Assembly (NCBI GenBank): GCA_020723325.1
Contig: DYJD01000002.1
Span: 223,629 to 287,628, forward strand
Reading direction: 5' to 3'
Source: Desulfosudis oleivorans
Lineage (GTDB): Bacteria > Desulfobacterota > Desulfobacteria > Desulfobacterales > SURF-7
DNA: 64,000 nt
Shown: in pieces, positions 51,443 to 59,525 of the stretch
Layout: each line of letters begins with the position of its first letter
How positions within the stretch are numbered: the first letter of the stretch is position 1
Translations under genes and position numbers: made by a program
Notes under the pieces: generated by a model
What the model was told of the DNA's origin: nothing
Databases searched by the model: none
What the model saw: only the letters and a program-made list of their open reading frames with translations

Positions 51443-52486
51443 ATGAAAAGAATCGTCTTGATCTGTGTTTGCGCTTCTATTGCACTGTTCGGCTTGATCC
51501 AGGCGGCCTGTTCCGCCGAGAAACCCAAACTGACCATTAAACTCGCCACCTTGCTCCCCAAGGATTCAGGCGGGGTCTTTGAGAAACTCAGGGCCGAAGT
51601 CGACCGGGAAACAGGCGGTGAAGTGGATTTCAGGGTATACTATGGCGGAATTCAGGGCGATGAGCATGATGTGCTGAAAAAAATCCAGTACAAGCAACTC
51701 CACGGCGGTTCTTTTACCGGCCATGGTCTGGGTAAGATCGTGCCGTCGGTGCGCGTCACGGAACTCCCCTACCTGTTCAAGAACTACGGCGAAATCACCT
51801 ATGTGCGCAGTCAGCTGGAAGAAACCATGAATCAGCTCTTCTTTCAGGAGGGGTATATCGTCCTCGGCTGGTATGAAACCGGCTTTGCCTATGTTTTTTC
51901 CAAGGTGCCCATTAAAGATGTGGAAACCGCCCGGCAGCAAAAATGGTGGATGTGGGAAGGGGACCCCATGCAAAAAGCAACCTTTGACGCCATGAATATC
52001 AGTCCGGTATCCCTGACCCTCACCGATGTCATGACCTCCCTGTCCACCAAACTCATCGATGCCGCCGCCACCACTCCTTTTGGGGCCGTGGCTTTCCGCT
52101 GGTATACCCGTTTCAGCTTTATGGGCGAATACCCCATTGCCAACGGCATTGTGGCGGTTATCGTCCACCGGGAGATCTGGGATAAAATCCCGGCAGCCAG
52201 CCAGGCAAAGATCTTGAACATTTCAAAAGGGCTGTTTGCCGGCATGGTAAAAGAAAGACGTAGCGCCAATGACAACAGCATTGACGTTTTGAAAAAAGCC
52301 GGAATTTCCATTGTGCCGTATGACATGGAAAGCGAGGCCATGAAATTTGTTCTGGCCGCTTCTCTCAAAGCCAGGGAAAACATGGTGGGCCAGCTTTATT
52401 CCAGGGAATTATTGGACCGGACATTAACCCTTTTGGCCGAGTACCGCAGCAAAAACCCGGGCAGCAATATTGTTAAAATCGAATAA
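51443..52486 (+). CDS. dctP: TRAP transporter solute-binding protein (DctP type), tandem copy
   Basis: A 347-residue homologue of the preceding protein, 25 bases after its stop. Shared landmarks are the ITLDVxTSLSTKLIDAA-type strand, KVPIKDVETARQQKWW (versus KVPITSVEIARQQKFW) and the end YSRELLDRTLTLLAEYR. The signal peptide is IVLICVCASIALFGLIQAACSA. Ligand-pocket residues differ, so the two may bind different acids. The pair looks like a tandem duplication; both lack local DctQM partners and may serve a distant transporter or sensing role. Confidence 0.88.
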   Translation: MKRIVLICVCASIALFGLIQAACSAEKPKLTIKLATLLPKDSGGVFEKLRAEVDRETGGEVDFRVYYGGIQGDEHDVLKKIQYKQLHGGSFTGHGLGKIVPSVRVTELPYLFKNYGEITYVRSQLEETMNQLFFQEGYIVLGWYETGFAYVFSKVPIKDVETARQQKWWMWEGDPMQKATFDAMNISPVSLTLTDVMTSLSTKLIDAAATTPFGAVAFRWYTRFSFMGEYPIANGIVAVIVHREIWDKIPAASQAKILNISKGLFAGMVKERRSANDNSIDVLKKAGISIVPYDMESEAMKFVLAASLKARENMVGQLYSRELLDRTLTLLAEYRSKNPGSNIVKIE

Positions 52487-52542
52487 TACCGGGAAGAGCC
52501 GCTGGCTTGGTGATATTACCTTCAGGAGGCCGGGAGCAGAAT

Positions 52543-53922
52543 ATGAATCAAAAGTGGGCCGATATTTTGCGCTCCTTACATCGGGAGCACATGCATGCCG
52601 TTTGGGAAAAAGCCAAGGAACGTAAGCTGGACGAGCTGGATGAAGATGACAAGCAGATCGCCATGATCATGCTGGATCACGCCGCTGATTTCCACAATCA
52701 ATTCGAATTCGCCGACGTGACCAAGGAGCACGAGTTCAGTCCGGAGGATGAAGTCAATCCCTTTATGCATATCTGCCTGCACCTGATTGTGGAGAATCAG
52801 TTGGCGGAACGTAACCCGCCCGAAGTTTTCCAATTTTACAACGCCATGATGAAAAAAAAATGTTCCCGCCATGAGGCCCTGCATCTCATCGCGAACATCC
52901 TTTTTCCCATGATATTCCAGGTACAGCGCTTGCAAAAGCCTTTTGATCTGGATCGTTATCGCACCCTTTTGAAAAAAATGAAAAATCATGCTCCAGAAGA
53001 GATTGCCGAAGCCGTGGAAAGCGAGCTGAATGAAATGGGTTTTTTCGATGAACTTTCCATGGGTCCATTGGAAACCATCACGAGTGAAGTCGCCAAAAAC
53101 AATCTGGATGATCTGATCGACGAAATTGCCGGCGACGGCCCGCCCAAAATACTACGCAGCAAAAGCGGCGGCGAAGCGGTGCTGCTTTCCCGGGGGGATT
53201 ATAAGTTTTTTGTGGAAGAATACACGGACGATTTTTCCGAGTTCGACGAGCTTGATGAGGATGAGGGTTTGGACGCCGTGGGCGGCAGGGCGATTACCCA
53301 GCTCAAGCCGTTGCCCCTCAATCAAAATTTTGGGCAGATCTATCGCTTTCGCGTGACTTTGGAAGCCGTCGAGCCGCCCATCTGGCGTCTGATCGAGGTT
53401 CCGGAAACCTATACTTTCTGGGATCTGCATGTGGCCATCCAGGATGCCATGGGTTGGCTGGACAGCCATCTGCATCGCTTTGAAATGAAGAATCCGGCCA
53501 GCAAAAAAAACCAGGAAATCGGTATTCCCGGCTTTGACGACCGGGAGCAAAATACCGTTGCGGGCTGGCAATGTCTGCTTGCGGATTATTTTTCCCTAAA
53601 GAATCCCAAGGCTCTTTATCTATATGATTTCGGTGATAACTGGCGTCATGAAATCAAGCTGGAGGGCATTTCAAAACGTGCGAACAAGCAAAAATATCCA
53701 TGCTGCCTGGATGGCCTGCGCGCCTGTCCGCCGGAAGACTGCGGCGGTGCCAAGGGCTACCAGGATATGCTGAAAATCCTCTCAAACCCGAAAAGCAAAA
53801 AATACGAAGAAACCATGGAGTGGCTCGGTAAAAAATACGATCCGAATTTTTTTGATTTCAAAAAGGTTTTTTTCTGGGACCCCCGCCGGCGTTGGAGCAT
53901 GGTTTTTGAAGAAAAAGAGTAG
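52543..53922 (+). CDS. DUF1841 plus plasmid pRiA4b ORF3-type protein
   Basis: A 459-residue two-domain protein. N-terminal 140 residues match DUF1841 (KWADILRSLHREHMHAVWEK to VNPFMHICLHLIVENQ, YNAMMKKKCSRHEALHLIANI). The C-terminal 180 residues match the pRiA4b ORF-3 family (IYRFRVTLEAVEPPIWRLIEVPETYTFWDLHVAIQDAMGW, LYLYDFGDNWRHEIKLEGI, YPCCLDGLRACPPEDCGG), a widespread protein with unknown function. The link between them is an acidic stretch (DDFSEFDELDEDEGLDAV). ATG 52543 with AGGAGG at -14 is preferred over an earlier frame. Confidence 0.82.
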   Translation: MNQKWADILRSLHREHMHAVWEKAKERKLDELDEDDKQIAMIMLDHAADFHNQFEFADVTKEHEFSPEDEVNPFMHICLHLIVENQLAERNPPEVFQFYNAMMKKKCSRHEALHLIANILFPMIFQVQRLQKPFDLDRYRTLLKKMKNHAPEEIAEAVESELNEMGFFDELSMGPLETITSEVAKNNLDDLIDEIAGDGPPKILRSKSGGEAVLLSRGDYKFFVEEYTDDFSEFDELDEDEGLDAVGGRAITQLKPLPLNQNFGQIYRFRVTLEAVEPPIWRLIEVPETYTFWDLHVAIQDAMGWLDSHLHRFEMKNPASKKNQEIGIPGFDDREQNTVAGWQCLLADYFSLKNPKALYLYDFGDNWRHEIKLEGISKRANKQKYPCCLDGLRACPPEDCGGAKGYQDMLKILSNPKSKKYEETMEWLGKKYDPNFFDFKKVFFWDPRRRWSMVFEEKE

Positions 53923-53938
53923 GGCTGTTGCGGATTGC

Positions 53939-54565
53939 GTGGATACCCTGACGGCAAAATTTTATGCACGGAACGCCCGCTCAAGGGCCATGGCTTACGA
54001 GCAGGCAGAGCAGAGCGATATCCACGCATTGATTCAATCCCTGGTGGATCCTGATGCCGCCATCCTTGATATCGGCGCCGGTTCCGGCCGGGACGCGGCC
54101 ATGCTGGCCGCTGCCGGCTGCCGGGTTACCATTACAGACGGCTGCCCGGAAATGCTTGCCGAAGCGCTCCGGTTGCACCCGGAGCTGGCGGATAGTGCAC
54201 GCCTGGCTGTATTTCCATTGAATCCGGAAGACCCCCTGCTGTGCTTGCGTTTCGACCTGGTGCTGTGCTCCGGTCTGATCATGCATCTTACGGATGGGGA
54301 ACTGGCGTTGCTTGCCGGCCAAATGGTCCGGATGATCAATCCGGGCGGAACCCTGCTGCTTTCCCATTCCAACGGCAGGGAAAAATTTGAAGGGGCGCGT
54401 GACGAATACGGCCGTTTAATGATCGAACGCAACGGAGATGAAATAATCCACTTGATGACGTCAAACGGTTTTACCCAGAAAAATCAGCTCCGCACCGCGG
54501 ACGGCATGGGAAGAAGCGGGCTCTATTGGATTACCCATGTCTTTTGCAAACGAGCTGGATATTAA
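53939..54565 (+). CDS. SAM-dependent methyltransferase (class I)
   Basis: A protein of about 208 residues with a class I methyltransferase fold: ILDIGAGSGRDAAMLAAAGC (motif I), ITDGCPEMLAEALRLHP (motif II) and DLVLCSGLIMHLTDGELALL with GGTLLLSHS (motifs III/IV). The target is unknown. Start is uncertain: GTG 53939 is favoured (MVDTLTAKFYARNARSRA-type N-terminus), while an ATG at 53852 would lie inside the preceding gene in another frame. Standalone; the HigBA pair follows on the opposite strand. Confidence 0.8.
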   Translation: MDTLTAKFYARNARSRAMAYEQAEQSDIHALIQSLVDPDAAILDIGAGSGRDAAMLAAAGCRVTITDGCPEMLAEALRLHPELADSARLAVFPLNPEDPLLCLRFDLVLCSGLIMHLTDGELALLAGQMVRMINPGGTLLLSHSNGREKFEGARDEYGRLMIERNGDEIIHLMTSNGFTQKNQLRTADGMGRSGLYWITHVFCKRAGY

Positions 54566-54589
54566 GCTGCGCTAATAAATCGGTACTTT

Positions 54590-54892
54590 TTAAATAACTA
54601 CCTGGCTAATCGAATTCAATTCTTCGGCTTCGGCTTGCTGGGCAAAATAAAGATCCCATCTTAGCTGAAGATTCAGCCAAAAATCCGGGGAAACCCCAAA
54701 AAATTTGGATAGCCTTAATGCTGTACTAGGGGAAACCCCTCTGCGTCCGTTGATGATCTCATTGATTCTTTGATATGGAACATGAATTGAATCTGCTAAA
54801 TCGCGCTGGCTAAGCCCCATCGGCTTTAAAAATTCCTCAGAAAGCATCTGCCCAGGATGGGTTGGCGCTCGGTGAGTCGGTATTCTTATCAT
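54590..54892 (-). CDS. higA: HigA-family antitoxin (XRE)
   Basis: A 100-residue XRE-type regulator: RIPTHRAPTHPGQMLSEEFLKPMGLSQRDLADSIHVPYQRINEII (helix-turn-helix) and LRLSKFFGVSPDFWLNLQLRWDL, the classical HigA pattern. It neutralises the HigB toxin and represses its own operon. The gene follows higB by 22 bases on the same strand, the typical toxin-first order of higBA. A stop follows within the AT-rich gap before the methyltransferase end. Confidence 0.93.
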   Translation of the reverse strand: MIRIPTHRAPTHPGQMLSEEFLKPMGLSQRDLADSIHVPYQRINEIINGRRGVSPSTALRLSKFFGVSPDFWLNLQLRWDLYFAQQAEAEELNSISQVVI

Positions 54893-54914
54893 GGTTTACC
54901 TCTAAGTAGTTATT

Positions 54915-55208
54915 TTAATGGTAATCTGTAATTTCCACATCAATCGGTCCGGTTTCCATCCACTTGAAACAAACTCTGTACTGATCATTGATGCGAATGC
55001 TATGTTGGCCTTTGCGCTCTCTTTTGAGTTCTTCTAAATGGTTTCCAGGGGGAACTCGAAGTTCATTAAGTGATACAACAGAATCAAGCTGATCAAGTTT
55101 TCGAGAGGCAATATTCCAGATATTTTTGGGACATAACTTCAAAGCAGCTTTTGTGGTTGCTCCGTTAAAAATATCTTCAGTGGCCTGATTTTTAAAGGAT
55201 TGTATCAT
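54915..55208 (-). CDS. higB: HigB-family mRNA interferase toxin
   Basis: A 97-residue RelE-type toxin: IQSFKNQATEDIFNGATTKAA, AALKLCPKNIWNIASRKLDQLDSVVSLNELRVPPGNHLEEL, and the C-terminal GQHSIRINDQYRVCFKWMETGPIDVEITDYH. The RINDQYRVCFKW stretch is characteristic of HigB toxins, which cut mRNA at the ribosome. The pair looks intact and is probably functional. A promoter upstream (about 55210-55330) would also be near the divergent fatty-acid-like operon. Confidence 0.93.
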   Translation of the reverse strand: MIQSFKNQATEDIFNGATTKAALKLCPKNIWNIASRKLDQLDSVVSLNELRVPPGNHLEELKRERKGQHSIRINDQYRVCFKWMETGPIDVEITDYH

Positions 55209-55329
55209 GTGAGCACAATAGCACGGATACCATGCTGTTGCAAATCATCGTTTGTGTTTGATTTAGAGATAATCGACAAATTGAAGAATGATAATAAGAA
55301 AAATTGTAAACCATTAATAATAGATTGGG

Positions 55330-55360
55330 TTGACAATGCGCCCCTTTTTTGTGGTATGGT
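55330..55360 (+). promoter_or_regulatory. Candidate promoter of the fatty-acid-like operon
   Basis: TTGACA at 55330-55335 and an extended -10 (TGG TATGGT, 55352-55360) with a 19-base spacer. A GGGGCCGAGGGACCAGCCCC hairpin follows at 55372-55391, in the leader before the first gene's ATG (55423). The spacing is slightly long, so confidence is moderate. Confidence 0.4.
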
Positions 55361-55422
55361 ATTTATTTAACGGGGCCGAGGGACCAGCCCCATTTTCAAT
55401 AACAGAGAGAAAGCACAAGTTT

Positions 55423-55725
55423 ATGCAAATAATCACCGGCCGTTTTGTATTCGATCCTGAGGATGTCATATATGCGGATCATTTCCCTGGTCATGGGGTG
55501 GTACCAGGCAGTCTAATCGTGCACGCCTTTTTGAAAGCCCTTCACGGCCCGCAAACTATCAGCAAGACAGTGCAAGTGGAAGATTTCCGTTTTAAACACT
55601 TCATTCCACCCGGTGATTACGACTTTGCCATTGAGAACGCCGCGGACAAGACCGGTCCCCAACCATGGTCCTGCCGGCTCATGGACCGGGGCCGGCTCGT
55701 GGCTGCCGGGACCATAGTGTTATGA
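55423..55725 (+). CDS. Hotdog-fold dehydratase-like protein (FabZ/FabA type)
   Basis: A 100-residue hotdog protein. It keeps the FabZ-type DHFPGHGVVPGSLIVHAFLKAL helix start with the active-site His in HFPG, but the usual catalytic Glu (PG-x-L-I-x-E-A) is replaced by His (LIVHAF). FabZ enzymes remove water from 3-hydroxyacyl-ACP and need His and Glu, supplied from different subunits of the dimer. The missing Glu appears in the second hotdog protein of this operon (58747). ATG 55423 is chosen over the longer frame from 55330. Overlaps the SDR gene by four bases. Confidence 0.8.
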   Translation: MQIITGRFVFDPEDVIYADHFPGHGVVPGSLIVHAFLKALHGPQTISKTVQVEDFRFKHFIPPGDYDFAIENAADKTGPQPWSCRLMDRGRLVAAGTIVL

Positions 55726-56465
55726 ATCTGCGCTTTTCCGGAAAACAAGCCTTTATCCTAGGCGGCACCTGCGACCTGGCCCTGGACCTGGCCGAGCGCT
55801 TGATTCGCGAGGACATCATGCCCACCCTCACCCATCGGAATACCCAGGGTGTTGAACGGATCCATCATAGGTTGGCGGCATATCCGGCGCGCTATCAGAC
55901 CTGTTTTCTGGACTTGGAACAGCAGGATTCCTTGCCGAATCTTTGCGGCGCCGGCGCGCCTGATCCGCAATATTTCATCGACCTGGCCCACGGGAATCTG
56001 GAAACACTGGTGGCGGCCGGCGATCATCGGGAGATCAGCGCCTATTTCAATGCCCAGGTGAGCACACGCACCCTGGTGATCCGGGAAATTTGCCGGGCCA
56101 TGCTTAAAAACCACAGCGGCCGCATGGTGTTTATCTCCTCCACCGCGGCTGTCAGCCCGAATCCGGGCCAGGGGTTGTATGCCGCGGCCAAAAACGCCAT
56201 CGAGGCCCTCTATCGTAACATCGGTTTGGAGCTGGGCAGCCGGGGCATAACCACTGTCATCCTGCGACCCGGCTATGTGGATGCCGGCCGCGGGCATCAT
56301 TATCGGCAACGCAAATCCGAGGAGATTCTGAACAAAATACCCATCCGCCGGCTGCTGTCGGTGGATGAGATATCCGCAACCATTTTATTCCTGCTCTCGG
56401 ACAGCGCCAGGGGTTTCAATGCCACGGCCCTGACCCTGGACGGCGGACTGACGGCGGGGAAATGA
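55722..56465 (+). CDS. SDR-family reductase (FabG-like)
   Basis: A 247-residue short-chain dehydrogenase. The catalytic pair appears as FISSTAAVSPNPGQGLYAAAKNAIEAL (Ser, then YAAAK) followed by GIELGS-type IGLELGSRGITTVILRPGYVDA. The cofactor motif is slightly altered (ILGGTCDLALDLAERL rather than TGGxxGIG). In the operon it would reduce a beta-ketoacyl-ACP to the hydroxy form. ATG overlaps the hotdog stop; its stop overlaps the carrier protein start, so translation is coupled. Confidence 0.85.
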   Translation: MNLRFSGKQAFILGGTCDLALDLAERLIREDIMPTLTHRNTQGVERIHHRLAAYPARYQTCFLDLEQQDSLPNLCGAGAPDPQYFIDLAHGNLETLVAAGDHREISAYFNAQVSTRTLVIREICRAMLKNHSGRMVFISSTAAVSPNPGQGLYAAAKNAIEALYRNIGLELGSRGITTVILRPGYVDAGRGHHYRQRKSEEILNKIPIRRLLSVDEISATILFLLSDSARGFNATALTLDGGLTAGK

Positions 56466-56872
56466 AATCCATGCCGGATGTGGATCAGCCTATGACTATT
56501 TTTAATGACGTGCGCGCTATTCTGGTGGACCTGCTGGATGTGGAGCCGGCCGAAATTGGTGCCGGGACATATCTGGTGCGGGACCTGGGCATTGAGTCCA
56601 TCGACTTTCTGGAACTGGCCGTGGCCCTGAATAGCCGGTTCAAGGTCCGCATTGAGGACAATGATATTTTTTTGTTCGGGCTGCGCGCGCAGCTTGCCAA
56701 GGCCGGCCCCAATCCGGCCCCGACCCCGGAAGCCCTGCAGGCAAAATTTCCTTTTCTCTCCCAACAACGCCTGATGGAAATTTTACAGGATCTGGACTAT
56801 GGGCCGGTGGTGAAAGTCGCTGATCTTGTGGCGTACATCCAGTGGCGCAAGGCAATGGAAGCCGCCGCATGA
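56462..56872 (+). CDS. Acyl carrier protein-like domain protein
   Basis: A 136-residue protein with the carrier motif LVRDLGIESIDFLELAVAL: Ser in GIES is the phosphopantetheine site (usually DSL). The ACP core (residues about 10-75) is followed by a longer C-terminal region (KFPFLSQQRLMEILQDLDYGPVVKVADLVAYIQW) that is unusual for a plain ACP and may dock partners. A Sfp-type transferase is encoded at 28042-28833. The start overlaps the SDR stop; the stop overlaps the nitroreductase start. Confidence 0.85.
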   Translation: MKSMPDVDQPMTIFNDVRAILVDLLDVEPAEIGAGTYLVRDLGIESIDFLELAVALNSRFKVRIEDNDIFLFGLRAQLAKAGPNPAPTPEALQAKFPFLSQQRLMEILQDLDYGPVVKVADLVAYIQWRKAMEAAA

Positions 56873-57519
56873 GTCTATCCCCTGTATCGGAATGGTTTGA
56901 TCAATTGGTCCGGGAACGCCGCAGCATTCGCGCTTACCGGCCGGAGGCACCGCCGGCGGATCATATCCAGGCCATGCTGGGCTGTGCCGTCTGGGCGCCG
57001 TCCGCCTCCAACAGCCGTCCGTTTCGTTTTCTGGAACTTGCCTCCCCGGCGATCCGCCGGCATCTGGAGCAGGCCATGATTGCCGGACGGGACCGCCTGC
57101 TCGCCGGGACCGCGGAAACAAAGGCAATGAAAGCCTTGCGCAACCGCATCCGCGTCTATTGGCGGTATGCGGAATTCATGTTCCAGGCGCCGGTCCTGCT
57201 GGCGGCCGGGACCGTCCGCAGCCATACCGCCTTTGCCGAACATTTGACCGCGGCCGGTTTGCGCGAAGAAGGCCCACAGCCGGAAACAGATCGTAACCTG
57301 TCACTGGGCATGGCCTTGATGGGCCTGATGCTGAAAGCCCAAACCCTGGGGCTCGGCACCTGCATTCTTACGGCGCCGCTGATATTCATGGAACCGCCCC
57401 AGGCCCTGCCGGGGCAGCCGGATTTTCAGATTAAATGTTTTGTTACCGCCGGGTTTCCAATTGAAATACCCCGGCCGCCCGCGGCACCGGCCATGGAAAC
57501 CTTTTACCGGACGATTTGA
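56869..57519 (+). CDS. Nitroreductase-family flavoprotein
   Basis: A 216-residue FMN enzyme: RERRSIRAYRPEAPPADHIQAMLG, AVWAPSASNSRPFRFLEL, LSLGMALMGLMLKAQTLGLGTC. The pattern is that of type I nitroreductases, which often act in reduction or dehydrogenation of biosynthetic intermediates. In this operon it could serve as an enoyl reductase or an oxidase that makes conjugated double bonds; that is inference from context, because it replaces the usual FabI/FabK-like enzyme. Coupled by a four-base overlap to the carrier gene. Confidence 0.85.
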   Translation: MSLSPVSEWFDQLVRERRSIRAYRPEAPPADHIQAMLGCAVWAPSASNSRPFRFLELASPAIRRHLEQAMIAGRDRLLAGTAETKAMKALRNRIRVYWRYAEFMFQAPVLLAAGTVRSHTAFAEHLTAAGLREEGPQPETDRNLSLGMALMGLMLKAQTLGLGTCILTAPLIFMEPPQALPGQPDFQIKCFVTAGFPIEIPRPPAAPAMETFYRTI

Positions 57520-57520
57520 C

Positions 57521-58732
57521 ATGGCGCAACGGGTTGTCATTACTGCCGTGGGTATTGTATCCTCCCTGGGCTGGGATATCGCACGGATCATCCAAAATCT
57601 GGAAGCGGGCAAGGTCTGCTTCGCCCGCCCGCCCTTTGAGCCCACGGTGGCGGTTGCGCCGGTGGCGGATTTTGATGCGCGTTTTCACATCGGCCGCTTC
57701 AAGCATCTGCGCTATCTGAACCGCGGCGCCCGGTTCGCCGCGGCCTCCGCCTGCCGGGCCGTGGCGCAGTCGGGCCTGACTCCGGCCAAGCTTGCCGGCG
57801 CCGGCCTTTTTGTCGGCGCCGGACCCCATCTGGATATCGGCACTGAATTTCCGGAAATTCACCAAGGCAATCTGGATTACGAAGGCCTGGCTGCCCTTTG
57901 GATGCTGCGCTTCCTGCCCAACAGCGCCGCCGCCGCCATAGCACAGCTTTGCGGCCTGCGCGGCGAAAACGCCACCATTGCCACCGCCTGCAGTGCCTCA
58001 CTCCAGGCCATCGGGGAAGCCTTCCGCCGCATCAAAGACGGCTATCTGGATGTGGCCCTGGCCGGCGGCGGCGATTCCCGTCTCAACCCCGGCGGCATCC
58101 TGGCTTACAAAAAAGCCGGTGTCCTGTCGGCATTGCCGGGCCCGCCGGAACAGGCAGGACGGCCCTTTGACGAACTTCGCCAAGGATTTGTCCCCGGAGA
58201 AGGCGGCGCTTTCCTGGTGCTGGAATCCCTCACCCATGCCCAAGAGCGGCGGGCGAGTATTTGGGGAGAAGTTTGCGGCTTGGGACTCTCCCTGGACGGT
58301 CTTACCATGACCGCCCCTGACAGCAAAGGAATTCAGGCGGAAAAAGCCGTCCGCAGTGCGCTGCAAGAAGCCGGCTTATCTTCGGAAGAAGTGGATGTCA
58401 TCTCGGCCCACGGCACCGGCACCTATCTGAATGATGCCGTGGAAGCCGACCTGATCCATAGGGTTTTTGCGCCGCGAACTCCGGCGGTCACGGCTTTCAA
58501 ATCCTGGATCGGCCATAGCGCTTCCGCTTGCGGCGCTTTGGAAACCGCGCTGCTGCTGATCAATATGCAGGCGCAACTGCTGCCGGAAATACGAAACCTG
58601 AACCGGCCCTGCCGGTCGGCGGTGAATTTCCTCAATCAAAAGCTTGCGGGGAGTATTCAGACCGCCGTCATACAAAATTTCGGCTTTGGAGGACAAAATT
58701 GCGCCCTGGTGATTCGCCGACATCAAGCTTGA
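57521..58732 (+). CDS. Beta-ketoacyl-ACP synthase (KAS II/FabF-like)
   Basis: A 403-residue thiolase-fold condensing enzyme. The catalytic triad is visible: ATACSASLQ (Cys), SAHGTGTYLNDAVEAD (His) and KSWIGHSASACGAL (His), plus the family end NFGFGGQNCALV. FabF has TACATS where this has TACSAS. It adds C2 units to the growing acyl chain on the carrier protein. A separate chain-length factor is not present. ATG 57521 begins one base after the nitroreductase stop; a frame from 57440 lies inside that gene and is not used. Confidence 0.9.
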   Translation: MAQRVVITAVGIVSSLGWDIARIIQNLEAGKVCFARPPFEPTVAVAPVADFDARFHIGRFKHLRYLNRGARFAAASACRAVAQSGLTPAKLAGAGLFVGAGPHLDIGTEFPEIHQGNLDYEGLAALWMLRFLPNSAAAAIAQLCGLRGENATIATACSASLQAIGEAFRRIKDGYLDVALAGGGDSRLNPGGILAYKKAGVLSALPGPPEQAGRPFDELRQGFVPGEGGAFLVLESLTHAQERRASIWGEVCGLGLSLDGLTMTAPDSKGIQAEKAVRSALQEAGLSSEEVDVISAHGTGTYLNDAVEADLIHRVFAPRTPAVTAFKSWIGHSASACGALETALLLINMQAQLLPEIRNLNRPCRSAVNFLNQKLAGSIQTAVIQNFGFGGQNCALVIRRHQA

Positions 58733-58746
58733 CCATCTGCACCGGC

Positions 58747-59190
58747 ATGGCCCATTTCCGGCTGGTCAATTCCATCCGGGAAGTGGATGCGACCGGCATA
58801 ATGGGTGAAGCCGGGCTGAACCAGGCCCCTCTGTTTACCGGCATAGAGTGCCTGGCCCAACTGGGGGCCTTGCATGTGCGCTATCTGTTGGATTTCGGGC
58901 AGCATGCCTTTCTGCTGAAGATACGACATTGCAGCCTGCCGGCAATGGAGAGCCTGGACGGAAACTTTTTGCTTACCGGCCGGCGCCTGCATGCCAGCGA
59001 CCGGGCCTTCCTCTACCACCTGGAAGGGCGGGACACTGACAGCACCGTCATTTGCGCCGACATGTTGTTCGCCGCCATGGATTATGACCGCCATTTTTCC
59101 CGTGAACGCCTGCAAACCCACTACCGGGAGTTGTTCAGCGGTTTATGCAACAGGCCTGGGGCACCTGTTAAAGGGCTTGTCAAGAGTTAG
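58747..59190 (+). CDS. Hotdog-fold protein with dehydratase-type glutamate
   Basis: A 147-residue hotdog protein: MAHFRLVNSIREVDATGIMGEAGLNQAPLFTGIECLAQLGALHVRYL. It carries the Glu of the FabA/FabZ helix (GIECLAQL), but has no HFPG histidine, the opposite of the protein encoded at 55423. A TTG at 58729, overlapping the KAS stop, could be an alternative start. The end (AAMDYDRHFSRERLQTHYRELFSGL) is helical. It is the last gene of the six-gene set. Function is inferred as a partner dehydratase subunit or a related hotdog enzyme. Confidence 0.65.
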   Translation: MAHFRLVNSIREVDATGIMGEAGLNQAPLFTGIECLAQLGALHVRYLLDFGQHAFLLKIRHCSLPAMESLDGNFLLTGRRLHASDRAFLYHLEGRDTDSTVICADMLFAAMDYDRHFSRERLQTHYRELFSGLCNRPGAPVKGLVKS

Positions 59191-59525
59191 TGGATCATGG
59201 CCTGCACTTCTTGTTCAGTTGGCAGTTCTTTTAAATTTTGATTTGCCATTTTTCAGGATAGAAACATTTTTTTGCCACGAAATCCACGAAAGGCACGAAG
59301 AAAAAACTTAAACTTGGCCGGCGCAGTCGGGGAAATTGCGTGTCCTGCTAAGCGGGTGGTAGAAAAAAATTAAGGTCTTTTGCTGCCAAACGGTATTTCA
59401 AATATTTCAACATCGGCCTTGATCATAGTTTCGGCCATCCTCCATTGTGGGAGCGGCTTCCAGCCGCGATAAGGCCGAAACGATGACCAAGGCCTCAACA
59501 TCCCATAGGTTATACAACAGGGTCG
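59191..59525. other. Intergenic region before the CRISPR array
   Basis: About 335 bases between the fatty-acid-like operon and the array. It holds TTTGCCACGAAATCCACGAA-type junk (59270-59289), the most complete element A copy (59415-59494) and 30 bases of unassigned sequence before the first repeat. No gene is supported. Confidence 0.55.
59415..59494. repeat. Palindromic element A, copy 7 (complete reference copy)
   Basis: Outer arms GGCCTTGATCATAGTTTCGG and CCGAAACGATGACCAAGGCC are complementary apart from a few mismatches. Between them lie TCCATTGTGGGAGCGGCTTC and CAGCCGCGATAA with an inner GCGGCT-TCC-AGCCGC hairpin. Total about 80 bases, giving a nested cruciform. This copy is the best model for the partial ones. 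Confidence 0.85.
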
